Source: an uncultured Roseburia sp.
Lineage (GTDB): Bacteria > Bacillota > Clostridia > Lachnospirales > Lachnospiraceae
DNA length: 64,000 nt
Assembly (NCBI GenBank): GCA_900542495.1
Contig: UQNW01000004.1
Coordinates: forward strand, 1 to 64,000
Direction: 5' to 3'
Both the position numbers and the translations under genes were made by a program. Below, one piece after another: positions 6,739 through 15,543 of this stretch. The notes beneath the pieces were generated by a model, which was not told the origin of the DNA, ran no database searches, and worked only from the letters and a program-made list of their open reading frames with translations. Numbering within the stretch: the first letter of the stretch is position 1; each line of letters begins with the position of its first letter.

Positions 6739-8925
6739 TTAATCTGTCTTCTTCGACAAAGCAGCTGCTTCGTCCACGATTGTCTCATCCGGTTCCACAT
6801 CATCCCGCACAACACGGAAATCAATGGTGCGCATGATTTTGTCTGTATCCGCCACGATCACCTTGACCTTCTGACCGAGCTTATAGTGCTTGTTCGTGCG
6901 CTCCCCGATCATCTCATAGGATGCCTCCTCGTAATGATAAAAATCATCGGTCAGAGATGTCACATGCACCAGTCCTTCCACCGTGTTTGGAAGTTCTACA
7001 TAGAATCCCCACTCCTGCACGCCGGAGATAACCCCCTCAAACACCTGACCAATACGTTCTTCCATGTATTCTACTTTTTTGAGTTTATCTGTCTCGCGCT
7101 CCGCCTCATCTGCTCTCCGCTCCATCTCGCTGGAGTGTTTTGCAACCTCCGGCAGAATACTGTCATAATGTTCGATCCGTTTCTGGTTCATCCTGCCGCG
7201 CAGGTTGTCCTTGATGATCCTGTGGATCTGCAGGTCAGGGTAACGGCGGATCGGTGAAGTGAAATGGCAGTAATAATTTGTGGCAAGTCCAAAATGCCCG
7301 GTGCTGACTGTCGTGTATTTTGCCTGTTTCATGGAACGAAGTGTCAGGCGGCTGATCAGAGCCTCCTCCGGTGTACCGTCAATTTTCATCAATAATTTCT
7401 GTAATTCCTTCGGATGGATCTCATCCTGTCCGATATGGATCGTGTAGCCGAAATTGTTGATAAAGGTTCCTAATTTTTTGATTTTTTCGGTGTCCGGATT
7501 ATCGTGCGTCCGGTATACAAATGGCAGTTCCTGCCAGAAATAGTCCTGTGCCACCGTCTCGTTTGCGATGAGCATAAAATCCTCAATGATCTTCGTCGCA
7601 ACATTCCGGTCATACGGTTTGATATCGACCGGTTTTCCCTGCTCATCCAGAATGATTTTTGTTTCCGGGAAATCAAAATCAATCGAGCCGCGCTTCATTC
7701 GTTTCTTCCGTAATATTGCGGCAAGCTCTTTCATCCGCTCAAACATCGGCACAAGTTCTTTGTACTCTTCGATCTCTGCCACGTCATGTTCTTCTAAGAT
7801 TTTTTTTACGCTGGTATAGCTCATGCGCCTGTCCACTTTTATGACGGTCTCTGCAATGGTGTGGTCGATCACATTTCCTTTTTCATCGATCTTCATGATA
7901 CAGCTTAACGCCAGACGGTTCTCTCCTGCATTCAGCGAACAGATTCCATTTGACAGTTTGTGTGGAAGCATCGGTATCACGCGGTCGACAAGGTATACGG
8001 ATGTTCCTCTTTTGAGCGCCTCCACGTCGAGTGCGCTGCTCTCCTGCACATAGTTGGATACATCGGCAATGTGGACTCCAAGTTCATAAAGATCTCCCTC
8101 TTTGGTGAGCGTGATCGCATCATCAAGGTCTTTTGCGTCCTCCCCATCGATCGTGACCGTCTGCCAGTCTCGCAGATCCATGCGCCCAGCCATGTCTGCG
8201 GCACTGACTTCATTCGATACATTTTCCACCTGTTTCATGATCTTTTGGGAAAACTCCACCGGCAGATCATATCCCTTCACAATGGACATGATATCTGTCC
8301 CCGGATCATTGATATGTCCGATGATCTCGACGACTTTTCCCTCCGGCTTTTTGCCGTTTTTTCCATAATCTGTGATCTCCACCACAACTTTGTGCCCGGA
8401 AACCGCTCCCTTTGACCGCTCCAGCGGAATAAAAATATCCTGCGCAAATCTCGGATTGTCCGGCACTGCAAAACCAAAGGTTTTACTTTTTTCATAAGTG
8501 CAGACAAGCTGCTCTGTTCCTCTGGATAAAATCTTTGTCACCGTTCCCTCTTTGCGCTTTCCACTGCTGTTTTTTGACAGCGTGATCTGGACGGTATCCT
8601 TATGAAGCGCTCCGTTCGTCTGTGCAGCCGGGATGAAAATATCTTCTTCCTCTCCCTCCACAGTCACAAAACCAAACCCTCTCGGATGTGCAGTAAAAAC
8701 GCCTGTCAGATATTTTCCCTCTGATTTTACATATTTTCCCCTGCCGGATATCTCTACTTTTCCATCTGCAGTGAGTGCGTCTAACACTTCCAATAATTCC
8801 CCGCGCTGTGATTTCGGCACATTTAATACAATTGCCATCTCTTTTGCCTTCATCGGCACATAGAGTTCATCACAGATGAAATCGTAGATCATTTTCTTTC
8901 GTTCCTGTAATAATTCTTTGTTCAT
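6739..8925 (-). CDS. rnr: ribonuclease R
   Basis: 728 aa 3'-5' exoribonuclease of the RNB family; degrades structured RNA and takes part in decay of mRNA released by trans-translation. Domains in order: N-terminal HTH-like (about 1-65), cold-shock/OB domains (about 70-220), RNB catalytic domain with the metal site DGEDAKDLDDAIT and later HFTSPIRRYPDL, then a C-terminal S1 domain (GVISGVQEWGFYVEL). Length is usual. GGAGAAG precedes the ATG. Downstream are smpB and ssrA. Confidence 0.97.
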   Translation of the reverse strand: MNKELLQERKKMIYDFICDELYVPMKAKEMAIVLNVPKSQRGELLEVLDALTADGKVEISGRGKYVKSEGKYLTGVFTAHPRGFGFVTVEGEEEDIFIPAAQTNGALHKDTVQITLSKNSSGKRKEGTVTKILSRGTEQLVCTYEKSKTFGFAVPDNPRFAQDIFIPLERSKGAVSGHKVVVEITDYGKNGKKPEGKVVEIIGHINDPGTDIMSIVKGYDLPVEFSQKIMKQVENVSNEVSAADMAGRMDLRDWQTVTIDGEDAKDLDDAITLTKEGDLYELGVHIADVSNYVQESSALDVEALKRGTSVYLVDRVIPMLPHKLSNGICSLNAGENRLALSCIMKIDEKGNVIDHTIAETVIKVDRRMSYTSVKKILEEHDVAEIEEYKELVPMFERMKELAAILRKKRMKRGSIDFDFPETKIILDEQGKPVDIKPYDRNVATKIIEDFMLIANETVAQDYFWQELPFVYRTHDNPDTEKIKKLGTFINNFGYTIHIGQDEIHPKELQKLLMKIDGTPEEALISRLTLRSMKQAKYTTVSTGHFGLATNYYCHFTSPIRRYPDLQIHRIIKDNLRGRMNQKRIEHYDSILPEVAKHSSEMERRADEAERETDKLKKVEYMEERIGQVFEGVISGVQEWGFYVELPNTVEGLVHVTSLTDDFYHYEEASYEMIGERTNKHYKLGQKVKVIVADTDKIMRTIDFRVVRDDVEPDETIVDEAAALSKKTD

Positions 8926-8983
8926 AACTTCTCCATTTTCCTAAAGTATGCTGTCATTTCTAATATTCTGATAATAGAATGAC

Positions 8984-9016
8984 AAAAAAAAGACCATCGT
9001 ATTCACGACAGTCTTT
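8984..9016 (-). terminator. terminator of secG
   Basis: Minus strand AAAGACTGTCGT pairs with ACGATGGTCTTT, followed by TTTTT. It lies between the secG stop codon and the rnr start, so rnr probably has its own promoter or depends on readthrough. Confidence 0.75.
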
Positions 9017-9024
9017 TGCGTTTC

Positions 9025-9264
9025 TTAAAAAATTCCCAGATTCAATACAGCAGCAATCACAATAAATAAGACAACCAGAATCTTGGTTCCTGTTACCAGT
9101 CTTCCCTCCATGGAACGTCCTTTGTTCTTGCCCCAGTAAGTATCAGCTGCTCCGGCGATCGCTCCAAGTCCTGCTGACTTACCTTCCTGCATTAAAATGA
9201 TAACTGTCAATGCAATACTGATTATAATAAAAATAACTGTTAAGATTATTTTTAAAACTGCCAC
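9025..9264 (-). CDS. secG: SecG preprotein translocase subunit
   Basis: 79 aa with two hydrophobic segments (about 3-24 and 53-75) separated by LMQEGKSAGLGAIAGAADTY, the conserved SecG loop. SecG assists SecYE in protein export. AGGAGGAAGATAAA stands before the start. First gene of the secG-rnr-smpB-ssrA block. Confidence 0.95.
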   Translation of the reverse strand: MAVLKIILTVIFIIISIALTVIILMQEGKSAGLGAIAGAADTYWGKNKGRSMEGRLVTGTKILVVLFIVIAAVLNLGIF

Positions 9265-9304
9265 TTTATCTTCCTCCTACGATTATAAACTCACAACTTA
9301 AAGC

Positions 9305-9333
9305 AGTATAACACATACCTGCCGTATTTTCAA
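9305..9333 (-). promoter_or_regulatory. secG promoter
   Basis: Minus strand TTGAAA (9328..9333), 17 bases, TATACT (9305..9310), preceded by TGT, which gives an extended -10. The -35 overlaps the stop codon of the gene at 9330. Confidence 0.7.
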
Positions 9334-9506
9334 CTGTTTTTTGTCCCCTCTGATGTGATCGCACCATCCATCAGCTTGATCAGCTCCAGTGTACTGCGAA
9401 AATTTTTCGTGATATTCTTATCTGCCCATGTCACCTGTCCCTGCCAGCTTGCATTATCTGTATGATTAATTTTTACAATAAATGTTCCCTTTTGATTTTC
9501 AGCCAT
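9330..9506 (-). CDS. NASWQG-domain mini-protein
   Basis: 58 aa from the ATG at 9506, chosen because AGGTGG lies 7 bases upstream; a longer start at 9542 lacks a site. The sequence reads TFIVKINHTDNASWQGQVTW, then ITKNFRSTLELIKLMDGAI. Nearly the same domain forms the C-terminus of the next gene upstream (FLVGVTSRQNASWQGDVVW, then IRKHFCSDMDLMVFVDEAV). No named family is recognised. Probably cytosolic, an isolated copy of a small binding or partner domain. It lies 3' of two related genes on the same strand. Confidence 0.7.
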   Translation of the reverse strand: MAENQKGTFIVKINHTDNASWQGQVTWADKNITKNFRSTLELIKLMDGAITSEGTKNS

Positions 9507-9562
9507 AATTGCCACCTTTTTCTCTTTTGTATAGATTATCATAGACTGCGTTAAATAAAGCG

Positions 9563-10003
9563 TTACATTCCGCTTTTTTTTACTGCTTCATCCACGAATA
9601 CCATCAGATCCATGTCGCTGCAAAAATGCTTCCGGATCTTCTGCTCCATCCAGACCACATCTCCCTGCCAGCTTGCATTTTGTCTGGAAGTTACACCGAC
9701 AAGAAATGTTGCGAGGTTTCCGCGGAGCTGTATCAAAGCCTGACCGTCAGAAATGACATCCATGTGCTCTTTTGCAGGGATCCTCCCGCCTTTGCGTTCC
9801 ATAAATTTTCTCGTTTTTGTAGCCGCCTGCGGATAACCGATGGCGTCGTAAAATCGTTCCATTTCTATAACCAGCGTGGCAGAATCCGGAAAAAAAGTTT
9901 CTTCTTTTTTATACCGGTGAAAGTATCGTCCATAGATGTCTCCATTTTCCACACCATCCACACATACCATAACCATATTCGGCAATGATTTTTCAATTGT
10001 CAT
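9563..10003 (-). CDS. uncharacterised protein with C-terminal NASWQG domain
   Basis: 146 aa. The N-terminal half contains MVMVCVDGVENGDIYGRYFH and an acidic segment ATLVIEMERFYDAIGYPQ. The C-terminal 50 residues are a second copy of the NASWQG domain of the neighbour at 9330. No signal peptide or membrane segment. The start is only 15 bases from the stop of the degenerate GGDEF gene, so the two are probably an operon. A role near c-di-GMP signalling or stress is a guess from context only. Confidence 0.7.
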   Translation of the reverse strand: MTIEKSLPNMVMVCVDGVENGDIYGRYFHRYKKEETFFPDSATLVIEMERFYDAIGYPQAATKTRKFMERKGGRIPAKEHMDVISDGQALIQLRGNLATFLVGVTSRQNASWQGDVVWMEQKIRKHFCSDMDLMVFVDEAVKKSGM

Positions 10004-10018
10004 AAATGAATCTGCTCC

Positions 10019-10501
10019 TTACTCTCCCCACATGGAATCCATATTGTGAAAATGCGCACAGTCATCTGCCTCCCTGATCTCCGAGATTGGCGCTGTGCTA
10101 TATTTTAAATAATTCTTTCTGGATGCTTTCTCAAAATATCCATTAATTCTTTCCACAACAATGGCACAATCCTCCTGCCTGATTCCTAAAAGCAGCATCA
10201 GGAACTGATTATCACTGTATCTGGTAAACATATCCCCTCGCCGGAGAGTATTACGGATTGCCTGTTCTAATTCCTCTGCAACTTTGCCAAGGCGTTCTCC
10301 CTTCTCCAACGGAACTCCTTTTCCATCCGTCATGGTGCACAAAAGAAGATAGGCAGACTGCCCTGACCGCTCAATCACTCTCCGCACATACCGGTACCCT
10401 TCCATAAAAGTCTGTAATATCATACCATATTCTTCCATTTCATGAAAAGAAATCCTATTATTTTTTTCCGACATTTTTCCCAGTTTTCGTATTTTTATCA
10501 T
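10019..10501 (-). CDS. degenerate GGDEF-like protein
   Basis: About 160 aa from the second Met (10501), which has GAAGGA upstream; the ATG at 10519 is the alternative. The fold pattern of a GGDEF domain is visible: LLLCTMTDGKG, then ELEQAIRNTLRRGDMFTRY and SDNQFLMLLLGI. The signature GGDEF is replaced by SDNQF and the metal-binding Asp region by CTMTD, so it should not make c-di-GMP. It may bind a nucleotide or act as a protein scaffold. First of three same-strand genes (10501 to 9330). Confidence 0.65.
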   Translation of the reverse strand: MIKIRKLGKMSEKNNRISFHEMEEYGMILQTFMEGYRYVRRVIERSGQSAYLLLCTMTDGKGVPLEKGERLGKVAEELEQAIRNTLRRGDMFTRYSDNQFLMLLLGIRQEDCAIVVERINGYFEKASRKNYLKYSTAPISEIREADDCAHFHNMDSMWGE

Positions 10502-10605
10502 TTTCTTTTTATCCTTCATACACTATAATATACATAAATGATAAACGACAGCCGTTTTATTCCAAAAGAAGCGCTGCCGCGAAAGAATATTTAAGGAGAA
10601 ACAAT

Positions 10606-11577
10606 ATGACCCCCAGAACAAAGGGACGTTTCATATTACTTCCAATGCTCCTGTGTGTCTGTCTTATCTTCTGTTCCTGTGGCAGTAACGAGAGTACCGA
10701 AAAACCTTCTGCAGTATCCTCTGACACTGCAGCAAATGATTCATCTCCGGCTACCACAGATGCTGCCGGATCCCGGGACAATACTCCTGTTGTACTGACA
10801 GGCAGTGCAGACGGCACCGTTACCTATGGAAACGATTCTGTTACAGTGGATGCCTCCCATACGGAAGAAGGCTATCTTATGGTTTCCTACTTGGGTTCCA
10901 ATTCCAAAGTCAAATTGCAGATCACAGGTTCTGATGAGATTACTTACACATATAATTTACATGATGGTTATGAAACCTTTCCCCTCACTTCCGGAAGCGG
11001 TTCCTACACCGTCGGCGTATTTGAAAATATTGAGGGAACCAGTTATTCCACCCTTTTTACACAGGCAATTGATGTAACGATCCAGGATGAATTTGGTCCA
11101 TATCTGTACGCAAACCAGTATGTAAACTTTTCAGCAGACTCCAAAGTCATCTCCAAAGCCATGGAACTCTCTGCATCTGCCAATGATGATCTGGAAGTAA
11201 TTGAAAATGTCTATAATTATATTATCACGAATTTTACTTATGATTATGACAAGGCTGCATCTGTGCAGAGCGGCTATCTGCCTAATGTAGATGAAGTTCT
11301 TGCAAGCCAGACTGGGATCTGTTTTGATTACGCCGCTGTCATGGCATCCATGCTCCGCTGTGAGAGGATTCCCACCCGCCTCGAAGTAGGTTATATGGGT
11401 GATGTCTACCATGCATGGATCAGTACTTATATCAAAGATAAGGGCTGGGTAAATGGAATTATTGAATTCGATGGAAATGATTGGAAACTAATGGATCCGA
11501 CTTTTGCTTCCACAAGTTCCGATCCAAAAGATTTTCTTACCCAGACAGATGAATACATTACAAAGTATGTCTATTAA
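10606..11577 (+). CDS. transglutaminase-like lipoprotein
   Basis: 323 aa. A signal peptide ends in the lipobox IFCSC (about residue 25), so the protein is predicted to be tethered outside the membrane. After a Ser/Thr-rich linker and a beta-rich region, the C-terminal part (about 180-323) is a transglutaminase-like fold with its Cys (QTGICFDYAAVM), His (DVYHAWIS) and Asp (WKLMDPTF) in the right order. It could act as a protease, cross-linker or peptide-processing enzyme on surface proteins. AAGGAGAAACAAT precedes the ATG. It is 17 bases from the GspF/PilC-like gene and heads the filament operon. Confidence 0.85.
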   Translation: MTPRTKGRFILLPMLLCVCLIFCSCGSNESTEKPSAVSSDTAANDSSPATTDAAGSRDNTPVVLTGSADGTVTYGNDSVTVDASHTEEGYLMVSYLGSNSKVKLQITGSDEITYTYNLHDGYETFPLTSGSGSYTVGVFENIEGTSYSTLFTQAIDVTIQDEFGPYLYANQYVNFSADSKVISKAMELSASANDDLEVIENVYNYIITNFTYDYDKAASVQSGYLPNVDEVLASQTGICFDYAAVMASMLRCERIPTRLEVGYMGDVYHAWISTYIKDKGWVNGIIEFDGNDWKLMDPTFASTSSDPKDFLTQTDEYITKYVY

Positions 11578-11594
11578 CAGGAGGTTTTTCTCTT

Positions 11595-12623
11595 ATGAAG
11601 AAAAAGAAACAGCAGATGCTGGGCAACCTTGAGATCGCCGCATTCTGTGACCAGCTTTCCATGATCGTTTCTGCAGGAATTCCAATCTATGAAGGAATTT
11701 CCATTCTGCAGGAGGACGCACCGGAAGAAGATACTGCCGAAATTTTATCTGTTATCAGCAATTCCCTCGATCACGGCAATTCTTTCTGTGATGCCCTAAA
11801 AGAAACAAATGTGTTTCCAAAATATGTTCTGGATATGATCAAGATTGGTGAACTCTCCGGCAAACTCGAAGAGGTATTAAATGCACTGACCGAATATTAT
11901 AAAAGGGAAGAAAGCATTCAAAACAGTATTAAAAATGCCGTCACGTATCCGCTGCTCATGATTGCCATGATGCTTGCCGTCATTTTGGTGTTAATTGCCA
12001 AAGTACTTCCTGTTTTTCATCAGATCTATATCGAATTGGGAAGTGACCTGACCGGTTTTGCCGGAGCGATGATGAGATTTTCAGATACATTAAACCAGTA
12101 TCTGTTTGTGATCGTGATCGTTCTCATTGCAGTTGCCGCAGGCATTTTTCTTATTTTCAGATCTGATGCAGGGCAAAAATTCTTGAAGAAAAGACCTCTT
12201 GCATTAAGCACCGCTGCCAGCCGCTTTGCAAACTGCATGGCGCTTGCATTAAGCAGCGGACTCGATACGGATCAGGGACTTATGCTCGCAGAACAGCTTG
12301 TAGACAATCCTTACATGGCTTCCCGCATCAAGAAGTGCCGCGACCTGACTGCTTCCGGCAGGGGATTTGCCGAGGCGGTTTTAACGTCCGGTATTTTCAG
12401 TAAGATCTATACTTCCATGATCACGATCGGTTTCCGCACCGGTTCCATGGACGAAGTCATGCACAAGATTTCTGAGGAATATGAGGAGGAAACTGACCGG
12501 CAGATTGCAGGGTTCATCTCTGTATTAGAGCCAACCTTAGTCATTATCCTGTCCATTTTCATAGGACTCATTTTGATTTCTTTCCTTCTGCCTCTCATTG
12601 GCATTATGTCAAGTATCGGCTGA
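11595..12623 (+). CDS. type II secretion/type IV pilus inner-membrane platform protein (GspF/PilC)
   Basis: 342 aa with two repeated cytoplasmic domains and three membrane segments (about 120-140, 170-195, 310-335). Family marks include LSMIVSAGIPIYEGISIL near the N-terminus and FRTGSMDEVMHKISEEYE near the C-terminus. It would be the membrane platform that couples the PilT-like ATPase to pseudopilin movement. AGGAGGTTTTTCTCTT precedes the start. The platform is shorter than the usual 400 aa. Confidence 0.9.
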   Translation: MKKKKQQMLGNLEIAAFCDQLSMIVSAGIPIYEGISILQEDAPEEDTAEILSVISNSLDHGNSFCDALKETNVFPKYVLDMIKIGELSGKLEEVLNALTEYYKREESIQNSIKNAVTYPLLMIAMMLAVILVLIAKVLPVFHQIYIELGSDLTGFAGAMMRFSDTLNQYLFVIVIVLIAVAAGIFLIFRSDAGQKFLKKRPLALSTAASRFANCMALALSSGLDTDQGLMLAEQLVDNPYMASRIKKCRDLTASGRGFAEAVLTSGIFSKIYTSMITIGFRTGSMDEVMHKISEEYEEETDRQIAGFISVLEPTLVIILSIFIGLILISFLLPLIGIMSSIG

Positions 12624-12650
12624 AAGTAATCGAAACAGCGAGGTTCTTTT

Positions 12651-12974
12651 ATGATACGATTAAAACAAAAAAAGAAAAAACAATATAAGCAGCTATTGTA
12701 TTCTATCGTTCTTCTTGCTTTGCTGCTGTTTGTATTCGGTTTTGCGGCTGACCGCATCCGCCTTTCCAATGAATCCGAACAGACAGCCATTTTAGAGAAA
12801 GCGGTCACCCGGACGATCACAGAATGTTATGCTTTAGAGGGCAGTTATCCACCTGATATTGCTTATCTCACCGCGCACTATGGTCTGACCTATGATTCAG
12901 ACCAATATCTGATCGACTATCAGTACATTGGCTCAAATTTAAGACCAGATGTCACTATTATTAAAAGGAACTGA
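12651..12974 (+). CDS. small membrane protein, pseudopilin-like
   Basis: 107 aa with a very basic N-terminus (KQKKKKQYK), one membrane segment (about 12-33) and an exposed domain containing ECYALEGSYPPDIAYL. The AlEGsYPp pattern resembles the globular part of GspG/ComGC-like pilins, but no G-FTLIE cleavage site is present. It sits between the platform gene and the DUF4860 gene. Role in the filament base is inferred from the operon. Confidence 0.65.
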   Translation: MIRLKQKKKKQYKQLLYSIVLLALLLFVFGFAADRIRLSNESEQTAILEKAVTRTITECYALEGSYPPDIAYLTAHYGLTYDSDQYLIDYQYIGSNLRPDVTIIKRN

Positions 12975-12979
12975 TTTCT

Positions 12980-13471
12980 ATGCTTGAATTAAAGAAAACA
13001 CCGGAGCATACGATCGACCGTGTCTTCCTGCTTGCACTGCTGGCGCTTTTTGCCGCCACTGCATTTTTAGTTGTCTCCATCGGAGCAAAACAGTATCATT
13101 CGATTACAGACAGCATGACCGCAAATTATGAGACCCGTACCGTATCCTCTTATCTGGAAGAAAAAATGAATCAAAATGATATGGCAGGTTCTGTCGCAGT
13201 CACATCCATCGGTGCCTTTCCTGCCATCGCCTTATCCGAGACTGTGAATGACACGATCTACACAACCTATATCTACTGTTACGATGGATATCTCCGTGAG
13301 ATCACAGTTTCCGATGGAACAACTGTTTTACCGGGAGATGGGCAGAAAATCATTGAAACCAATGCACTTGCCATTGATATGGTCAGCTCAAATCTTTACT
13401 GCTTTACCATTACGGATACGACCGGATACACCTATCCGCTTTATATCTCACTGAATGCAAAACAATCGTAA
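12980..13471 (+). CDS. DUF4860-type membrane protein, pilus-associated
   Basis: 163 aa, one N-terminal membrane segment (about 14-36: VFLLALLALFAATAFLVV) followed by a beta-rich outer domain with YIYCYDGYLREITVSD. The pattern fits DUF4860, seen in this kind of Lachnospiraceae operon. It starts 5 bases after the previous stop and is likely translated from the same mRNA. Probably a minor pseudopilin or structural subunit. Confidence 0.7.
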   Translation: MLELKKTPEHTIDRVFLLALLALFAATAFLVVSIGAKQYHSITDSMTANYETRTVSSYLEEKMNQNDMAGSVAVTSIGAFPAIALSETVNDTIYTTYIYCYDGYLREITVSDGTTVLPGDGQKIIETNALAIDMVSSNLYCFTITDTTGYTYPLYISLNAKQS

Positions 13472-13489
13472 CTTGCAAAAGGAGTTTTC

Positions 13490-13948
13490 ATGAATCAATA
13501 CCGCCACTCAAAATCCAGTCTCTTTTTGATGGAGATTATTTTAAATATTCTGTTTTTTTCGATTCTTGCAACATTTTGTGTACAGATATTTTTCAAAGGA
13601 TACCAGCTCTCGAAAAGCACAGAAAAACTGCATCAGGCAGTGACCGCATGCACGTCGATCGCAGAAATCTGCCAGAGTACGGATTCCCCGGAGGAAACCC
13701 TAAGTTCCATCTATCCGGAATCCATGAGTCTGAATGAAACAATTTTAATCTACTACAATAAAGATTTTCTTGCCTGTGGAAAACAAAACGCTGTTTATCG
13801 GGCAACGGTAGATTTTTTACCGGATCAGCTTGCCACCATCCACATCACCTTTTTGGATACCAGCACTGCTGAAACACTTTATGAACTGTCAGCTTCCTGC
13901 TATCAGCCAATTTCCCTAAGCACAACAGGAGGTATGCAGTATGAATAA
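13490..13948 (+). CDS. pseudopilin-like protein with noncanonical prepilin site
   Basis: 152 aa. The N-terminus reads KSSLFLMEIILNILFFSIL. Taking cleavage after the second Ser, Glu falls at position 5 (LFLME), as in prepilins, but the usual Gly at -1 is replaced by Ser. The remainder is a short globular domain. AAAGGAG precedes the ATG. The next gene overlaps its end by 8 bases. If this is a true substrate, a prepilin peptidase must be encoded elsewhere, since none is in the window. Confidence 0.65.
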   Translation: MNQYRHSKSSLFLMEIILNILFFSILATFCVQIFFKGYQLSKSTEKLHQAVTACTSIAEICQSTDSPEETLSSIYPESMSLNETILIYYNKDFLACGKQNAVYRATVDFLPDQLATIHITFLDTSTAETLYELSASCYQPISLSTTGGMQYE

Positions 13949-14453
13949 GAAAAAAAAAGGATTTATCCATATCGGTTTTTCATCCATCCTGATGGTTTTT
14001 ACCATGTTATGTCTGGTGACTTTTGCGACGCTCTCTCTGATCACTGCAAATTCGGATTACAGATTAAGCCTTAAGGTCGCAGAAAAAACAACCGCCTATT
14101 ACGAAGCAGATACTGCTGCAAGGAACTATCTGCAGCAATTAGATATGGCACTCGCAGACCTCTACGCAAACTGTGATGACAGTCAGACTTTTTTTGAAAA
14201 GGCTGCTGACCTGATACCGGAACTGAAAACAGAAGATACGCTGACCGCGGAATCACCTACGATTGTAGGTAATTGTCCAACCTGCACATTTCAGGTTACG
14301 ATCAACGATGTGCAGAATCTTTATGTTACATTAGAACTCCTTTATCCGGAACATCCCGGAGATGAATTTTATAAAGTCACACAGTGGCAGACTGTCACGA
14401 ACAATGAACCTGTGATTGAAGATGATTCACTTCATCTGTATCAGGGAAATTAA
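13941..14453 (+). CDS. pilin-like membrane protein
   Basis: 170 aa. KKKKGFIHIGFSSILMVF has the basic leader and Gly-Phe junction of a type IV prepilin, but residue +5 is Gly instead of Glu. The hydrophobic segment runs to about residue 35. The outer domain has two cysteines in GNCPTCTF. It overlaps the previous gene by 8 bases, so translation is coupled. Glu5 is important for subunit alignment in known pili, so this may be a tip or accessory subunit. Confidence 0.65.
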   Translation: MNKKKKGFIHIGFSSILMVFTMLCLVTFATLSLITANSDYRLSLKVAEKTTAYYEADTAARNYLQQLDMALADLYANCDDSQTFFEKAADLIPELKTEDTLTAESPTIVGNCPTCTFQVTINDVQNLYVTLELLYPEHPGDEFYKVTQWQTVTNNEPVIEDDSLHLYQGN

Positions 14454-14472
14454 TTATAAGAAAGGTTTGGTT

Positions 14473-15543
14473 ATGAATATGAACGTCAGAGAAATTTTAG
14501 AAAATATCACAAAAGAGCATGCATCCGATATCTTTGTTGTCGCAGGCCGTCCGCTGACCTACAAAGTAAGCGGAAAGATGCATACTTATCAGGAAGAACG
14601 CATGAAACCGGATATGTGCCGCGACTTTGTCACAGCGATTTATGAACTTGCTGACCACCGCGATATTTCCCAATTTGAGACAACCGGTGACGACGACTTT
14701 TCTTTTGCCATTGTGGGAGTGTCAAGATTCCGTGTCAGCACTTATAAACAGCGTGGCTCTTACTCCGCCGTCATCCGAATCATCACATTCACTTTGCCAC
14801 AGCCAAGTGAACTGATGATCCCGGATGCTGTGATGGAACTTGCCAACACCAACAAGGGAATGGTGCTCGTCACCGGTCCTGCTGGTGGTGGAAAATCAAC
14901 GACATTAGCCTGCCTGATCGACAAGATCAACACCGAGCAGGAAGCCCATATCATCACATTGGAAGATCCATTAGAATACTTGCACACCCATAAAAAAAGT
15001 ATCGTAAGCCAGCGTGAGATATGCACCGACACTGAAAATTATCTCACGGCTCTGCGCGCTTCCCTTCGTCAGAGCCCGGACGTGATCCTGCTCGGTGAGA
15101 TGCGTGATTATGAGACGATCAATACAGCCATGACTGCTGCCGAAACCGGACATTTGATTTTTTCAACGCTTCACACCATCGGGGCTGCCAATACCATCGA
15201 TCGAATCATCGATGCATTTCCAGCTGCTCAGCAGCATCAGGTAGCAGTACAGCTCTCTATGGTATTACACGCAGTCGTATCCCAGCGTCTGCTCCCGACC
15301 ACGGATGGAAAAATGGTTCCGGCTTTTGAGATCATGGTGTTAACGCCCGCCATCCGTAACATCATCCGTGAAGGTAAAACACATCAGATTGACGGCATGA
15401 TCTACACCTCCACGAACGAGAATATGTTAGCGATGGATACCAGTATTTTCCGCCTTTATCAAAAAGGCATCATCGATAAAAAAACTGCTCTTGCAAATGC
15501 TTCCAACCCGGAAATGATGAGCAAGAAAATAGGAGCCATTTAG
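14473..15543 (+). CDS. PilT-type ATPase
   Basis: 356 aa from the ATG at 14473, which has AAGAAAGG 7 bases upstream; a longer frame from 14416 overlaps the previous gene and is rejected. Walker A is GPAGGGKST (about 135-143), the Asp box ITLEDPLEY, Walker B VILLGEMRD, the His box HLIFSTLHT, and the C-terminal AIRNIIREGKTHQI, the PilT signature. PilT proteins power pilus retraction. No PilB-like extension ATPase is in the operon, so this single ATPase would have to do both or work with one encoded elsewhere. Confidence 0.93.
   Translation: MNMNVREILENITKEHASDIFVVAGRPLTYKVSGKMHTYQEERMKPDMCRDFVTAIYELADHRDISQFETTGDDDFSFAIVGVSRFRVSTYKQRGSYSAVIRIITFTLPQPSELMIPDAVMELANTNKGMVLVTGPAGGGKSTTLACLIDKINTEQEAHIITLEDPLEYLHTHKKSIVSQREICTDTENYLTALRASLRQSPDVILLGEMRDYETINTAMTAAETGHLIFSTLHTIGAANTIDRIIDAFPAAQQHQVAVQLSMVLHAVVSQRLLPTTDGKMVPAFEIMVLTPAIRNIIREGKTHQIDGMIYTSTNENMLAMDTSIFRLYQKGIIDKKTALANASNPEMMSKKIGAI

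Noticed and set aside
7960..8415. Plus-strand frame of 151 codons inside rnr
   Set aside because: Fully antisense to a conserved RNase R domain, with Cys/His/Phe-rich shadow composition.
10520..10605. c-di-GMP riboswitch before the filament operon
   Set aside because: About 85 bases with no GEMM or class II motif.
14416..14472. Longer N-terminus for the PilT-type ATPase
   Set aside because: Overlaps the upstream gene and lacks a ribosome binding site; AAGAAAGG precedes the ATG at 14473.
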